A stretch of 64,000 nt of DNA from Parasulfitobacter algicola. Lineage in GTDB: Bacteria; Pseudomonadota; Alphaproteobacteria; Rhodobacterales; Rhodobacteraceae. A program made the translations under genes and the position numbers. Under the pieces are notes generated by a model that saw only the letters and a program-made list of their open reading frames with translations, did no database searches and was not told the DNA's origin. Positions 46,495-56,363 of this stretch are shown piece after piece; position 1 is the first letter of the stretch; each line of letters begins with the position of its first letter. The DNA lies in assembly GCF_013315265.1 (NCBI RefSeq), contig NZ_JABUFE010000008.1:1-64000 (forward strand). Direction: 5' to 3'.

Positions 46495-49044
46495 GTGACC
46501 AGATTTATCGTATCGTTTTTCGGCGCGATCTTCACATTGGTAACAATGGGGGCCGTTTTTATTGCCCTTGGCATTGGTGCTGTGTTCTGGATGTACGGAC
46601 GCGATCTGCCCAGTCACGAAAGTCTGGCACAATATACTCCGCCCACCATCAGCCGGATTTATTCGGGCGAAGGGCGGATTATTGATGAATTTGCCCAAGA
46701 ACGCCGACTGTTTGCGTCGTCGCAGGAAATTCCTGATCTTGTCAAACAGGCTTTCATTTCCGCCGAGGATAAGAATTTTTATGACCACGCTGGATATGAC
46801 TTGCGCGGTATGGCCTCTGCGTTTGTGGATGCAGTGCAATCACGTGGTGAAAATCTGCGCGGGGCATCGACGATCACACAACAGGTGATGAAAAACTTTC
46901 TGTTGTCCGGCGACCGATCCGCTGAACGCAAGATCAAGGAACTGATCCTGGCCACACGTATTGAACGCACATTGGACAAAGAACAGATCCTTGAACTTTA
47001 CCTGAACGAAATTTTCCTGGGTCAGAATTCCTATGGTGTGGCTGCGGCTGCACAGACGTATTTCAACAAATCTCTGCGTGAGCTTGAACCACAAGAAGCG
47101 GCCTATTTAGCATCACTGCCCAAAGCGCCGTCCAGTTATCATCCGGTGCGTCAAAAAGAACGTGCCTTGGCGCGTCGTAATTTTGTGCTGCGCGAAATGC
47201 GTGAAAACGGACATCTGGACACAGCGGCCTATGAAACGGCGCGTGCGGCCCCATTGAAAAGTGTGCAGGCTGGCGATTTCGAAGGCTTCAAAAGCAATCT
47301 TCCACCCCGCGATTATTTTTCTGATGAAATCCGCCGCCAGCTAAGCGAAGATTTTGGCGAACAGGAATTTTTCTCAGGTGGTCTAAGTGTGCGCGCAACT
47401 GTTGATCCTGAAATGCAGGTCGAAGCGGCAAAGGCCCTGCGACGTGCGTTGGAAAACTTTGACCGTAGTCAGGGTGTTTGGCGCGGTACAGGCCAGACAC
47501 TGCCACAGGAAATTCTGGACGACGAAATGGCCTGGCGCGAGGCGCTAGCCGATCTGAAACTTGCCCGTGACGTTGAATTGGAACATCCGTGGTTGCCCGC
47601 CGTGGTTTTGCAGGTTGGTGACAATGATGCCCGTATCGGCATCGAAGGGGTGCCAGATGACGAAGATGGTCACTGGATCCCCGCGAAAGATGTGACCTGG
47701 GCCCGCAAACAATTGGAAGATGGCAAGCTGGGCCGCAAAGCGCGTGTTGCCGGTGATCTGGTGCAGGTTGGCGATGTCGTGCTTGTGCGCCAGATGACCC
47801 GTGATGATGATGGCAGTTTTATCCGTTGGACCCTGCGTCAAGTGCCCGAAGTACAGGGCGGCTTTATGGCCATGGACGTGAATACAGGCCGCGTGATCGC
47901 GATGCAGGGTGGCTTTTCATACCAGCATTCGGTTTTCAATCGCGCCACACAAGCGCTGCGTCAGCCCGGATCGGCGTTCAAACCCTTTGTATATGCGGCG
48001 GCGTTGGACAGCGGCTATACCCCCGCCACGATTGTCGTTGACGCGCCGATTGAAATTGATACGCCCCAAGGTCTGTGGCGCCCTAAAAATTCGTCGAACC
48101 GCTTTTACGGCCCTACACCACTGCGCACCGGGATTGAACAATCGCGTAACCTGATGACCATCCGTCTTGCACAAGAAGTCACGATGGACACAGTGTCTTA
48201 TTACGCAGAACGCTTTGGCGTGTATGACAATATGGACCGGTTCCTGTCCAATTCGCTTGGCGCCGATGAAACCACACTGTTTCGCGTTGTGGCCGCCTAT
48301 GCAATGTTCGCAAATGGCGGCGAACGTGTGCGTCCAACATTGGTCGACCGTGTTCAGGACCGGTATGGTCGCACGATTTATCGTCATGATCAGCGCCAAT
48401 GTGATGACTGCCAGCTGGCGTCTCTTGATCCAGGGTTCGCCCCACAGATCGTATCGAACCGTGAACGTGTTATTAATGCGATCACCGCCTATCAGCTAAC
48501 ATCCATGCTAGAAGGCGTTGTTGATCGTGGAACAGCCCGCAGTTCTGTGAACCTAAGTGTTCCCGTGGCTGGTAAAACCGGGACAACCAACGATTCAAAA
48601 GATGTTTGGTTTGTGGGCTTCACATCCAACATCGTGGCGGGTTGTTATATCGGGTATGATCGCCCGCGCAGCATGGGGCGGGGTGCATCCGGTGGCGGAA
48701 TGTGTGGCCCGGTGTTTAATTCATTTATGCAGCATGCTGTTGAAAAATATGGTGGAACTGAATTCAAGGTTCCCGAAGGCGGGCGATTTATCAAAATTGA
48801 TCGCTATACGGGTGCGCCGCTTCCGAACAGTGCTTATGGCGCAAATGTTGTTGCCGAATATTTCCGCGAAGGTGAAGAACCGACATTCGGCGTGATGTTC
48901 GACGGTGGTTTTGCCATGGGGTCTGATTTGCCAATGTTCGAAGAGGCAGGCACACGCCGTCAAGTCACAACAGCGACTGGAAACACCGCAGTTATTGCGC
49001 CCAAGGCGACGGATGGAACTTTGCGCGGCGGTGGTCTGTACTAG
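46495..49044 (+). CDS. mrcA: Penicillin-binding protein 1A (bifunctional glycosyltransferase/transpeptidase)
   Basis: 849 aa with a GTG start at 46495, preceded by TCGGAG. N-terminal membrane anchor (about 5-33). The GT51 domain carries SAEDKNFYDHAGYD (catalytic Glu) and GASTITQQVMKNFLL. An OB-like linker follows (about 330-450). The transpeptidase has the active serine in PGSAFKPF, the SRN-type motif in EQSRNLM and AGKTGTTND. The enzyme polymerises and cross-links peptidoglycan. Length is within the class A range. prfB follows 60 bases downstream, possibly in the same transcript. Confidence 0.96.
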   Translation: MTRFIVSFFGAIFTLVTMGAVFIALGIGAVFWMYGRDLPSHESLAQYTPPTISRIYSGEGRIIDEFAQERRLFASSQEIPDLVKQAFISAEDKNFYDHAGYDLRGMASAFVDAVQSRGENLRGASTITQQVMKNFLLSGDRSAERKIKELILATRIERTLDKEQILELYLNEIFLGQNSYGVAAAAQTYFNKSLRELEPQEAAYLASLPKAPSSYHPVRQKERALARRNFVLREMRENGHLDTAAYETARAAPLKSVQAGDFEGFKSNLPPRDYFSDEIRRQLSEDFGEQEFFSGGLSVRATVDPEMQVEAAKALRRALENFDRSQGVWRGTGQTLPQEILDDEMAWREALADLKLARDVELEHPWLPAVVLQVGDNDARIGIEGVPDDEDGHWIPAKDVTWARKQLEDGKLGRKARVAGDLVQVGDVVLVRQMTRDDDGSFIRWTLRQVPEVQGGFMAMDVNTGRVIAMQGGFSYQHSVFNRATQALRQPGSAFKPFVYAAALDSGYTPATIVVDAPIEIDTPQGLWRPKNSSNRFYGPTPLRTGIEQSRNLMTIRLAQEVTMDTVSYYAERFGVYDNMDRFLSNSLGADETTLFRVVAAYAMFANGGERVRPTLVDRVQDRYGRTIYRHDQRQCDDCQLASLDPGFAPQIVSNRERVINAITAYQLTSMLEGVVDRGTARSSVNLSVPVAGKTGTTNDSKDVWFVGFTSNIVAGCYIGYDRPRSMGRGASGGGMCGPVFNSFMQHAVEKYGGTEFKVPEGGRFIKIDRYTGAPLPNSAYGANVVAEYFREGEEPTFGVMFDGGFAMGSDLPMFEEAGTRRQVTTATGNTAVIAPKATDGTLRGGGLY

Positions 49045-49104
49045 CCCTTGTCGGCTTGCGTACGCTGCGCTATCACCACGTCCTAACAGCAGTGAGGGCG
49101 TGGG

Positions 49105-50241
49105 ATGCGGGCCGAAATTCAGAATATTGTAAACGATATCGAAAAGTCGCTGGAACTGCTGCGTCAACGCGTGGGCTATGAAACGGCTGAACACCGCCTG
49201 GAAGAATTCAACGCGCTGACCGAAGATCCCGATTTGTGGAACGATCCGGCCAAAGCGCAAAAACTCATGCGCGAACGGCAGGTTCTGATTGATGCCGTCG
49301 ATACTTATAAATCCATTGCCCGAGACCTGTCAGATAATGTTGAACTGATAGAAATGGGCGAAATGGAACAGGATGACGATGTTGTCCGCGAGGCCGAAGA
49401 CGCGCTGCGTCAATTGAAAACTAAAGCTGCCGAAAAAGAACTGGAAGCCCTTCTGAACGGTGAAGCTGACGCAAACGATACATTTCTTGAGATTAACGCC
49501 GGGGCAGGTGGCACCGAAAGTTGTGACTGGGCCAATATGCTGGCGCGCATGTACGTGCGTTGGGCCGAGAAAAAGGGCTATAAGGTCGAACTGCAATCCG
49601 AAAGTGCGGGCGAAGAGGCGGGCATCAAATCTGCCGCCTATAAGATCAGCGGTTTGAACGCGTATGGCTGGCTAAAGTCCGAAAGCGGCGTGCACCGCCT
49701 TGTGCGCATTTCGCCCTTTGACAGCAACGCAAAGCGGCATACATCGTTCAGTTCGGTCTGGGTCTACCCCGTGGTCGACGATAATATTGAGATTGAAGTG
49801 AACCCTGCAGATATCCGTTTGGACACATATCGGTCATCCGGGGCAGGGGGGCAGCACGTCAATACAACCGACTCAGCCGTGCGGATCACACACGCACCCA
49901 CGGGAATTGTCGTGACAAGTTCGGAAAAATCGCAGCATCAGAACCGTGAAATTGCGATGAAAGCCCTCAAGTCGCGCCTGTATCAGATGGAGCTGGACAA
50001 GCGGAACGCTGCAATTACCGAAGCCCACGAAAACAAGGGTGATGCAGGCTGGGGCAATCAGATCCGATCCTATGTCCTGCAGCCCTATCAGATGGTCAAG
50101 GATTTGCGGACCCGTGTTGAAACGTCGGACACATCAGGTGTTCTGGACGGTGATCTGGATCAGTTCATGGCTGCCACACTTGCGATGAATGTGTCAGGCA
50201 AAAGCCGCGCCGACGCTGAAAAAGATGACGACGATCTTTAA
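49105..50241 (+). CDS. prfB: Peptide chain release factor 2
   Basis: 378 aa from ATG 49105, with GAGGG upstream. Recognises UGA and UAA stop codons. The GGQ motif that enters the peptidyl-transferase centre is in [14 protein letters not shown] (about residues 240-253), and the SPF codon-recognition tripeptide is in [15 protein letters not shown]. The reading frame is continuous from the start: the autoregulatory +1 frameshift site of many bacterial prfB genes is absent, as in other alphaproteobacteria. The 3' end overlaps the end of the convergent gene by four bases. Confidence 0.97.
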   Translation: MRAEIQNIVNDIEKSLELLRQRVGYETAEHRLEEFNALTEDPDLWNDPAKAQKLMRERQVLIDAVDTYKSIARDLSDNVELIEMGEMEQDDDVVREAEDALRQLKTKAAEKELEALLNGEADANDTFLEINAGAGGTESCDWANMLARMYVRWAEKKGYKVELQSESAGEEAGIKSAAYKISGLNAYGWLKSESGVHRLVRISPFDSNAKRHTSFSSVWVYPVVDDNIEIEVNPADIRLDTYRSSGAGGQHVNTTDSAVRITHAPTGIVVTSSEKSQHQNREIAMKALKSRLYQMELDKRNAAITEAHENKGDAGWGNQIRSYVLQPYQMVKDLRTRVETSDTSGVLDGDLDQFMAATLAMNVSGKSRADAEKDDDDL

Positions 50242-51116
50242 GGCTGGATAAAGCGGATGCCGGGCATGCCTGCGATCCGTGCGACATCCATATCATAAAG
50301 CTGGGTAAGCTTTTCGACGTAAGCCGCTGACCAGCCTGGCACGTCCAATTCTTCCTCCATCGCGCCATCCATTGCGTGGCGTTCAAGATACTTGATTTTC
50401 AGATCCAGCAGATCGGCGTCATTGGCAGGTTTTTCTTGCTCAAGTTGCGCGTAGAACGCATCCAGACCTTCATGCGACATGATTTCGGGTAACAGATCAA
50501 AAGCCCCTTCGACAGTGGCATCCGGTTCCATATCGGCGTAGGCGCGAATAATACGGGACCAGATAAGCGGCGTATCTTCGTTACACCACACCGTCAGATC
50601 CGCTTGCGGGGCGATTTCAGTAATGCGTGCGCACAGATTGGACCATCGCAGTGACTGTGGATTAAACCCCGAAAGCACTGTTTGAATGTCCTTATCGGGC
50701 ATATGTTTCATAACGGCAGGTATGAAAGTGGCCGGATTTCGAATACCTATGAAAATCTCAAGTTCATCATGGGCAAAGATATTAATAAAGGACTGCACCT
50801 GATGCTCTAGTCGGGGATACAGTTTACCGTTTTGGAAAACGCCCGGGATACCAGCTATGAAATTCGGGTTCGACAGTATCAGCCGCTTGGGTTCGGGTTG
50901 ATCGCCAAGGATTTTCTGCAATAGCATCCGACGCACATCCGGCCCAACCCGTGCACCCTTTAACGCCTCAATCGCCTCGCGCAACTGACGCCTGTACAGC
51001 TTGACGCGTGGCGCAATAATACCTTGCGGTATCAGGAAGCCCTTGTTTTTAAAGACACTTCTAAGAAGTTTGTCTTCGTCAGTACAATGTACACCAATGT
51101 GATATGCGATTTGCAT
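50238..51116 (-). CDS. Sulfotransferase-like hypothetical protein
   Basis: 292 aa. [21 protein letters not shown] at the N-terminus sits where related proteins have the phosphate-binding loop, but the loop residues are altered (GVHCTDED instead of GAHKTATT). [20 protein letters not shown] (starting about 134) matches the IGIRDTAGFF block of the gene at 617-1480, and the C-terminus [18 protein letters not shown] matches its end. It therefore belongs to the same roseobacter family, but catalytic activity is doubtful. It converges with prfB. Confidence 0.6.
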   Translation of the reverse strand: MQIAYHIGVHCTDEDKLLRSVFKNKGFLIPQGIIAPRVKLYRRQLREAIEALKGARVGPDVRRMLLQKILGDQPEPKRLILSNPNFIAGIPGVFQNGKLYPRLEHQVQSFINIFAHDELEIFIGIRNPATFIPAVMKHMPDKDIQTVLSGFNPQSLRWSNLCARITEIAPQADLTVWCNEDTPLIWSRIIRAYADMEPDATVEGAFDLLPEIMSHEGLDAFYAQLEQEKPANDADLLDLKIKYLERHAMDGAMEEELDVPGWSAAYVEKLTQLYDMDVARIAGMPGIRFIQP

Positions 51117-51393
51117 TCATTTACCGTCTATATTTCAGTTGTTTTATATAGGGTCTTTTTCGGGCATCATACACCCTTGATCTTAAAGGCGGTCTAACGC
51201 CTGTTTTATATTATCAATCTTCCATGGCTGCCCCTGTGTAGGGTCTCGTTCAGATGCAAAATACAAAATGTATTTGCAGCCAAGCCAAACGGCCGTTCAT
51301 CTTTGGGTCAAACTGAATTAATCTGACGTAATAGATGTACAGGGAACAAATCAGGCTGTTCTTGCATTCTGTCTAAGGGACAAGGGCTTTGAA

Positions 51394-52518
51394 ATGACAA
51401 GTGACACAACAACGGATGAGATTGCAGATGATCTGAAAGCGCTAAGGCGGGCCGCTGTTTTGTTGGCAACGCTTGCGATTTTCGTTATCGCCTATTTTGC
51501 AAGGGATCTGATTTTACCGATCTTGTTGGGTTTTTTGTTGGCGCTGACCCTTAGCCCATTAAACCGCACATTGCAGCGCCTTGGTTTGCCAGCTGCAATT
51601 ACAGCAACGTTCCTGATTATAGCGACATCTGTGGGGATCGTATCTGTCGTCTATTTTGCGGGCGGAACCGTCGCCGCCTGGAGCGAGGATGCCCCAAATA
51701 TTGGCCGTCAGCTGAAAAACAAATTAAGCGGTGTAAATGATGCGATTGAAGCCGTCCAAGACGCATCCGACGAAGTAGAGCAGATGACGTCAAGTGCTTC
51801 ATCAGGGCCACAAGAAGTCGTTGTACAGCAACCCGGACTTCTGAATTCTGCTGTAACGGCTGCGGCCAGCACGGCAACATCTATTGTTGTGGCCCTGATC
51901 TTGGCGCTATTTCTTTTGGCATCAGGGGATCTTTTCTATGTTAAATTAGTGCAGACCTTTAAAAGCCTTAGCGGTAAGAAACGCGCCCTTGGCGCGGTCT
52001 ATGATATTGAACGACGCGTTTCGGGATATTTGCTGACAATTACCGCTATTAACGCATGTCTTGGGGTTACCGTAGCGCTTGCGCTCTGGATGCTGGGTCT
52101 GGAATATGCCTATATCTGGGGAATTGCGGCCTTTTTGCTGAACTATCTTCCGATACTTGGCGGCATTATTGGCACAGCCTTGGTTGCGGCCTATTCCATC
52201 ATCACATTTGACAGTCTGTCATACGCGCTGATTGCGCCCATTGCTTATCAGGCGCTAACTTCGGTCGAGGCCCAGTTCGTGACCCCCTATCTGATCGGAA
52301 AAAGGATGGAGCTGAACATGGTTGCCGTTTTCCTAACAGTTGTTCTTTGGGGCTGGCTGTGGGGCATAGCCGGCGCCCTTGTCGCAGTTCCGTTTCTGCT
52401 GGTATTCAAGGTGATCTGTGAAAATTTCGAAGGTCTCGAAACGATCGGGAATTTTCTGGGTGGTGCTGATAAAACCGATATTGCCGATGAACCCGCCGCG
52501 AATTCCGTCAGCGGTTGA
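51394..52518 (+). CDS. AI-2E family transporter (PerM/TqsA-like membrane protein)
   Basis: 374 aa with about eight membrane segments, the first pair at about 20-60 (LLATLAIFVIAYFARDLILPILLGFLLA begins at residue 24). A variable, acidic, Ser-rich loop lies at about 105-150 (VQDASDEVEQMTSSASSG). The conserved C-terminal half has YAYIWGIAAFLLNYLPILGG and the VEAQFVTPYLIGKR segment that defines the family. Some members export autoinducer-2 or exchange Na+/H+; the substrate here is unknown. It is monocistronic, with a 277-base gap upstream that holds no gene. Confidence 0.92.
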   Translation: MTSDTTTDEIADDLKALRRAAVLLATLAIFVIAYFARDLILPILLGFLLALTLSPLNRTLQRLGLPAAITATFLIIATSVGIVSVVYFAGGTVAAWSEDAPNIGRQLKNKLSGVNDAIEAVQDASDEVEQMTSSASSGPQEVVVQQPGLLNSAVTAAASTATSIVVALILALFLLASGDLFYVKLVQTFKSLSGKKRALGAVYDIERRVSGYLLTITAINACLGVTVALALWMLGLEYAYIWGIAAFLLNYLPILGGIIGTALVAAYSIITFDSLSYALIAPIAYQALTSVEAQFVTPYLIGKRMELNMVAVFLTVVLWGWLWGIAGALVAVPFLLVFKVICENFEGLETIGNFLGGADKTDIADEPAANSVSG

Positions 52519-52578
52519 GCCGCTTAACGCCTTGGGCTTTTTAAACGGTACGTTTTTGTAGACTACAAGCGCAGTTAT

Positions 52579-52621
52579 GTACAAATGTTTAAGTACAAAA
52601 CACGTGTACAAAATATACAAA
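52579..52621. repeat. Four direct repeats (G/A)TACAAA upstream of the DUF1801 gene
   Basis: GTACAAA occurs at 52579-52585, 52593-52599 and 52606-52612, and ATACAAA at 52615-52621. The cluster ends about 53 bases before the start codon of the DUF1801 gene. Such tandem sites often bind a regulator cooperatively. Confidence 0.5.
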
Positions 52622-52674
52622 CCCCCGCCCTTGTCTTTAAGACTTTGACAAGCAAGATGAACAAAGGAGCGGTG

Positions 52675-53091
52675 ATGGAACCATCAGATGAAGCCAATGT
52701 TGCTGATGTTTTGGCGTCAGTCGAACATCCCACACGACAGGCGGATGGGTATACTCTGGATGCATTGTTTCGCAAAATAACCGGCTGGCAGCCCAAAATT
52801 TGGCAAGGCAGTATTCTGGGATACGGACAATATCGCTATCAGTATGAAAGCGGAAGACAGGGTGATTTTCTGGCCACCGGATTTAGCCCGCGGAACGCAA
52901 ATTTGTCGATTTATATCATGCCTGGGTATACTGACTTTCCAGATTTGATGATGCATCTGGGAAAGCACAAGCGCGGCAAGGCCTGTCTTTATATCAACAA
53001 GTTAGCTGATGTTGATCTTGACGTGTTGGAACAGTTGATCAAGGCAGGTATTGTCGATCTGGGGGCGCGTTGGACAGTCACGCCAACATAA
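52675..53091 (+). CDS. DUF1801 domain-containing protein
   Basis: 138 aa from ATG 52675, the Met directly after AAAGGAGCGGTG; upstream in-frame starts lie inside the direct-repeat region and are rejected. The fold is the small YdhG/DUF1801 domain: PKIWQGSILGYGQYRYQYES, ATGFSPRNANLSIYIMPGY and KACLYINKLADVDLDVLEQLI. The molecular function of the family is unknown. A terminator-like hairpin follows at 53139. Confidence 0.88.
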   Translation: MEPSDEANVADVLASVEHPTRQADGYTLDALFRKITGWQPKIWQGSILGYGQYRYQYESGRQGDFLATGFSPRNANLSIYIMPGYTDFPDLMMHLGKHKRGKACLYINKLADVDLDVLEQLIKAGIVDLGARWTVTPT

Positions 53092-53138
53092 CGAAGTCGC
53101 GTAGCGTCGATTGAAAATCCATAGATTATCTTTGATAA

Positions 53139-53175
53139 CCCGGCGCGATTGCAATCCTGCGCCGGGATTGTATTA
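53139..53175 (+). terminator. Terminator-like hairpin after the DUF1801 gene
   Basis: CCCGGCGC (53139-53146) and GCGCCGGG (53159-53166) form a perfect 8-bp stem, followed by ATTGTATTA. It lies between the DUF1801 gene and the convergent thiY gene. Confidence 0.6.
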
Positions 53176-53247
53176 ACGATGCTATTTACCGATTACATGA
53201 AGTTTAAGAGTAACCATAAAGTTGATATTTTTCCATTCCAACAATCT

Positions 53248-54231
53248 TTAAGGTTCAAGAAATTCGTTCGTAAACCATGTGGCTGCATCGGGGGATTGCG
53301 ACAAAGGCCGCCCGTCTTCGCCGCGCAGTATTCCTGAGGTGAACAGGAAGGCGACAATATCATTGAACATTTTTTCGTCAATCATACCAACAGCTTCGTT
53401 TTGATCTTGCAGATACCCGCCATCGACAAGCGCCTGCATAGACGCATGGACCAACGCGGGATTTGACAACATTCCACCTGTCTCACTAATCAGAATATCA
53501 GCGGCCGCTTTGGGATTATCGGCAGCAAAGGCATATCCCCGTTGCGTGGCTTGCACAAAGGCCCGGGTGACATCGGGATTTGCCGCGATCCAGCTATTAT
53601 TGCCGCCCAGAAATGTAGTATGCTGATCCGGTACACCGTAATCCGCATAACGAAATGCACGTTGTGGCCGGTCAAGCAGGACAGAATTGACGCCCTCCCA
53701 TGTGCTGACTTCAAGTGTGAAATCAACGCTGCCGTTGGCAAGGGCTTCATAGGCTGACGTGCCAAGCGTGATCGTTTCAAATATGCCTTTGCCGCCATCG
53801 GTTTGGATGATGTGGGATATCAACGCGGTTTCCCAATCGCTGCCGAAACCTGCATAGATCATGCCATCCAAATCAGCGGGTCGCTGGATATCATCACGTG
53901 TTCCGTTAAAAACCAAACGCCCGGTTTCATGCTGCACAATCGCCATGACTGCCGTCATATCCGCACCAGCGGCACGCTGACTGTGAAAGCCAACGGCACT
54001 TAGAATGCCAAACTCTGCCACTCCACTGGCCACCAATGTCCCGGATGAGGTATCGGTATATGGCAGGATGTCGACGCTTAGACCTGCCTGTTCGTACCAA
54101 CCTTTCGATTGTGCTACATAAAGACCGACGTGATTTGTGTTGGGTGTCCAGTCTAACGCGACACTCAAGCGGTCTTGGGCCATGACGGGCAAGGCGGCGT
54201 AGATTAGCGCGGCGGTTAAAAATGTTTTCAT
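53248..54231 (-). CDS. thiY: Thiamine-precursor ABC transporter, substrate-binding protein (ThiY-like)
   Basis: 327 aa. Signal peptide (residues 1-18, LPVMAQD). The NMT1/THI5-like fold shows SVALDWTPNTNHVGLYVAQSKGWY (starting at 23), the family's pyrimidine-binding N-terminal signature, then ILPYTDTSSGTLVASG and GFGSDWETALI. It binds a thiamine pyrimidine precursor such as formylaminopyrimidine in the periplasm. It is the last gene of a four-gene operon under a TPP riboswitch; its ATG overlaps the ThiZ stop (TGATG). Confidence 0.92.
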   Translation of the reverse strand: MKTFLTAALIYAALPVMAQDRLSVALDWTPNTNHVGLYVAQSKGWYEQAGLSVDILPYTDTSSGTLVASGVAEFGILSAVGFHSQRAAGADMTAVMAIVQHETGRLVFNGTRDDIQRPADLDGMIYAGFGSDWETALISHIIQTDGGKGIFETITLGTSAYEALANGSVDFTLEVSTWEGVNSVLLDRPQRAFRYADYGVPDQHTTFLGGNNSWIAANPDVTRAFVQATQRGYAFAADNPKAAADILISETGGMLSNPALVHASMQALVDGGYLQDQNEAVGMIDEKMFNDIVAFLFTSGILRGEDGRPLSQSPDAATWFTNEFLEP

Positions 54232-54953
54232 CAGGGATCTCCTGTTTGGGTAAGCAATATGTCCAGAAGGCGGGCTTCTTGTTGGCGGGTGTCATCAGTG
54301 TTGACGGTGAGTTCAGAAATGACCCGGGCGGGTCTGCGCGACAGCACATAAATTCGGTCTGACAGAGCGACAGCCTCGCGCACGTCATGTGTGATCAATA
54401 GCGTTGTCCAACGGGCCTGATGCCAGCGGTTTTTCAACCAGCGCTGCATTGTTACGCGGGTTAATGCATCTAATGCGCCGAAAGGTTCGTCCAGTAACTG
54501 AATGGGTCGCTCCTGAATCAAAGTACGCAACAACGCCGCGCGCTGACGCATGCCGCCAGACAGCTGTGCAGGGTAATATGCTTCACAGCCCTTAAGCCCA
54601 AATGTTGACAATAAGAGCAGAGCTTTCTGACGCGCCGCTTTGCGCGACACACCCTGAATTTCAAGTCCAAGTGTTATGTTGTCGATAATGCGCCGCCATG
54701 GCAGAAGCGCGTCGCGTTGCGGCATAAACGCAAAGGTGCGTGTATGCTTGGCAACAGGCTGACCTTTGATCAAGATATTACCGCGATCTGGTTTGACGGC
54801 CCCAGTCAGCATTCGAAACAGCGTTGATTTTCCGGCCCCCGATGGCCCCAGTATCGATACGAATTCCTTGGGCGCGACGTGCAAAGAAACACCATTTAAA
54901 ATGGATGTTCCCCCAAGCGTCAGATGGATATCTTGCAGATCAAGTGCGTTCAT
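54231..54953 (-). CDS. thiZ: Thiamine-precursor ABC transporter, ATP-binding protein (ThiZ-like)
   Basis: 240 aa from ATG 54953; the upstream open frame lies within the permease gene. Walker A GPSGAGKST at 36-44, signature LSGGMRQR at 131-138, Walker B QLLDEP at 152-157 and the switch His in LLITHDVREA. It powers uptake by the permease encoded just upstream, with which it shares an ATGA overlap. Confidence 0.94.
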   Translation of the reverse strand: MNALDLQDIHLTLGGTSILNGVSLHVAPKEFVSILGPSGAGKSTLFRMLTGAVKPDRGNILIKGQPVAKHTRTFAFMPQRDALLPWRRIIDNITLGLEIQGVSRKAARQKALLLLSTFGLKGCEAYYPAQLSGGMRQRAALLRTLIQERPIQLLDEPFGALDALTRVTMQRWLKNRWHQARWTTLLITHDVREAVALSDRIYVLSRRPARVISELTVNTDDTRQQEARLLDILLTQTGDP

Positions 54954-55738
54954 GGCGCATGACCCGCATATCGCCAGCGCAAACAGATTCGTTGCAGGAT
55001 GGCAGTGACTGCAAAAAGCATTAGTGTCAGAAGCGAACTGATCACTACAGCTGCCAACATCAGATCGGGGCGAAAACTGTTTTTGGCATTTAATATAACA
55101 ATGCCCAATCCCGCGCGTGCGCCGACGTATTCTGAAAAGATCGCAGCAACCACCGCATAGGTGATCGAAATGCGCAAACCCGCAAAGAAATAAGGCATGG
55201 CAGATGGCAAACGCGCGCGGCGAAAAACCGTCCACCGGGATGCGCCCATGGACGTCAAAAGCGCTTCGATCTCAGGCTCTGTCGCGTCATAACCATCGAC
55301 CAGGGCCACAAGCATCGGGAAAAAGGTCACCAGCGCCACCAACAGGATCTTGGGCGTCAAATCAAAGCCGAACCACAACACCACCAAGGGCGCAATGGCC
55401 ACTAATGGCAGCGTCTGACTGATCACGAAGATCGGAAACAGTGCCCGTCTAAGACGAGGAAGAAAGTCGATGCAGATCGAAAAGCTGAAAGCAACCCAAA
55501 GCGAACAGGTAAATCCCAGTAGTGTCGCCTGCAGCGTTGGTAATGTATTCGTCCATAAATGCGCCCGGTTCAGGACCATCTGATCCATAATCCGCGACGG
55601 CGCTGGCAGGACAAGCGGGGATATGTCCGACATATGGACAAAGATTTCCCACGCAGAAAATGCAGCCAGGATACTAAGAACAGCGGGCAGGGTCCGGGTG
55701 AAACGCCCGCCTGACCATTTCGACAGATTTTCGCGCAT
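54950..55738 (-). CDS. thiX: Thiamine-precursor ABC transporter, permease (ThiX-like)
   Basis: 262 aa with six predicted spans (first at about 17-35). The EAA loop that contacts the ATPase is ALLTSMGASRWTVFRRARLPSA (starting at about 158). The family is that of nitrate/taurine/thiamine-precursor permeases. It starts three bases after the stop of ykoF and overlaps thiZ, so the order is ykoF-thiX-thiZ-thiY. Confidence 0.93.
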   Translation of the reverse strand: MRENLSKWSGGRFTRTLPAVLSILAAFSAWEIFVHMSDISPLVLPAPSRIMDQMVLNRAHLWTNTLPTLQATLLGFTCSLWVAFSFSICIDFLPRLRRALFPIFVISQTLPLVAIAPLVVLWFGFDLTPKILLVALVTFFPMLVALVDGYDATEPEIEALLTSMGASRWTVFRRARLPSAMPYFFAGLRISITYAVVAAIFSEYVGARAGLGIVILNAKNSFRPDLMLAAVVISSLLTLMLFAVTAILQRICLRWRYAGHAP

Positions 55739-55741
55739 GTC

Positions 55742-56350
55742 TTAGCGCGTCGAAGGGCTGTTTGCCGAAACGGTCAGATCGATTGTTACGTGGCCATTTG
55801 GGGGACCGAATTGACAAAAAGCGTGCTGCAGGGTCGCAAAGACAGGCCCGGCATCGCCGATCAAACGGGTACAGAAATTTTTAGATCGATCAAACGTGCC
55901 GCTTTCTTTTAGAAAAGCAATGCAGCCCATAATCTCATCCATGTGATTAGGCGCGCCCATGACATAAAGCGAAAATTGCGCGCGTGCGATCTGGCCCGTG
56001 TCATCTGCCAAACCCAGTTGCGCAAGTGCCGTTGCCTGACGGGACGCAATCGGTTCTGCGGGGTTGGCCAAGGCACTGGTTTGGCAAATCGGATCATCCG
56101 GTTCGCCCGGGCAGCCGCGCGATAGCGTTGTTCTAAGCACACAATGGTCACCGGTTTTTGATGCTGCAACATAAAGATCGCGCAGGGCGGGAAACAGAAT
56201 TTCCGGCGGTCCAACAATCAGGGTTGAGATATCATCCGTTTCAATCCGCAACCGGTCGCGCCATGGATCAAGCGCGGTCAGGGATGACATAATGACATCC
56301 ACGAACCCAGTGGTCATTGGATAAAGTGAGACTTGCGCGCCTGCAAACAT
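55742..56350 (-). CDS. ykoF: YkoF family thiamine/HMP-binding protein
   Basis: 202 aa from ATG 56350, directly after AAGGAGGAATACG; the open frame upstream lies in the riboswitch. Two YkoF repeats are visible: FAGAQVSLYPMTTGFVDVIMSSLTAL (starting at 2) and RAQFSLYVMGAPNHMDEIMGCIAFLK (starting at about 121). Each repeat is a ferredoxin-like domain that binds thiamine or its hydroxymethylpyrimidine moiety. As the first gene after the riboswitch it probably delivers or senses the imported precursor in the cytoplasm. Confidence 0.9.
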   Translation of the reverse strand: MFAGAQVSLYPMTTGFVDVIMSSLTALDPWRDRLRIETDDISTLIVGPPEILFPALRDLYVAASKTGDHCVLRTTLSRGCPGEPDDPICQTSALANPAEPIASRQATALAQLGLADDTGQIARAQFSLYVMGAPNHMDEIMGCIAFLKESGTFDRSKNFCTRLIGDAGPVFATLQHAFCQFGPPNGHVTIDLTVSANSPSTR

Positions 56351-56363
56351 CGTATTCCTCCTT

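Noticed and set aside
49105-49300. Programmed +1 frameshift site in prfB
   Set aside because: The RF2 frame is continuous from its ATG, with no internal UGA or shift sequence in the early codons.
51117-51393. Possible gene or operator before the AI-2E transporter
   Set aside because: Only an imperfect inverted repeat (TGCAAAATAC/GTATTTGCA near 51255-51280) was seen; no frame or convincing promoter could be supported.
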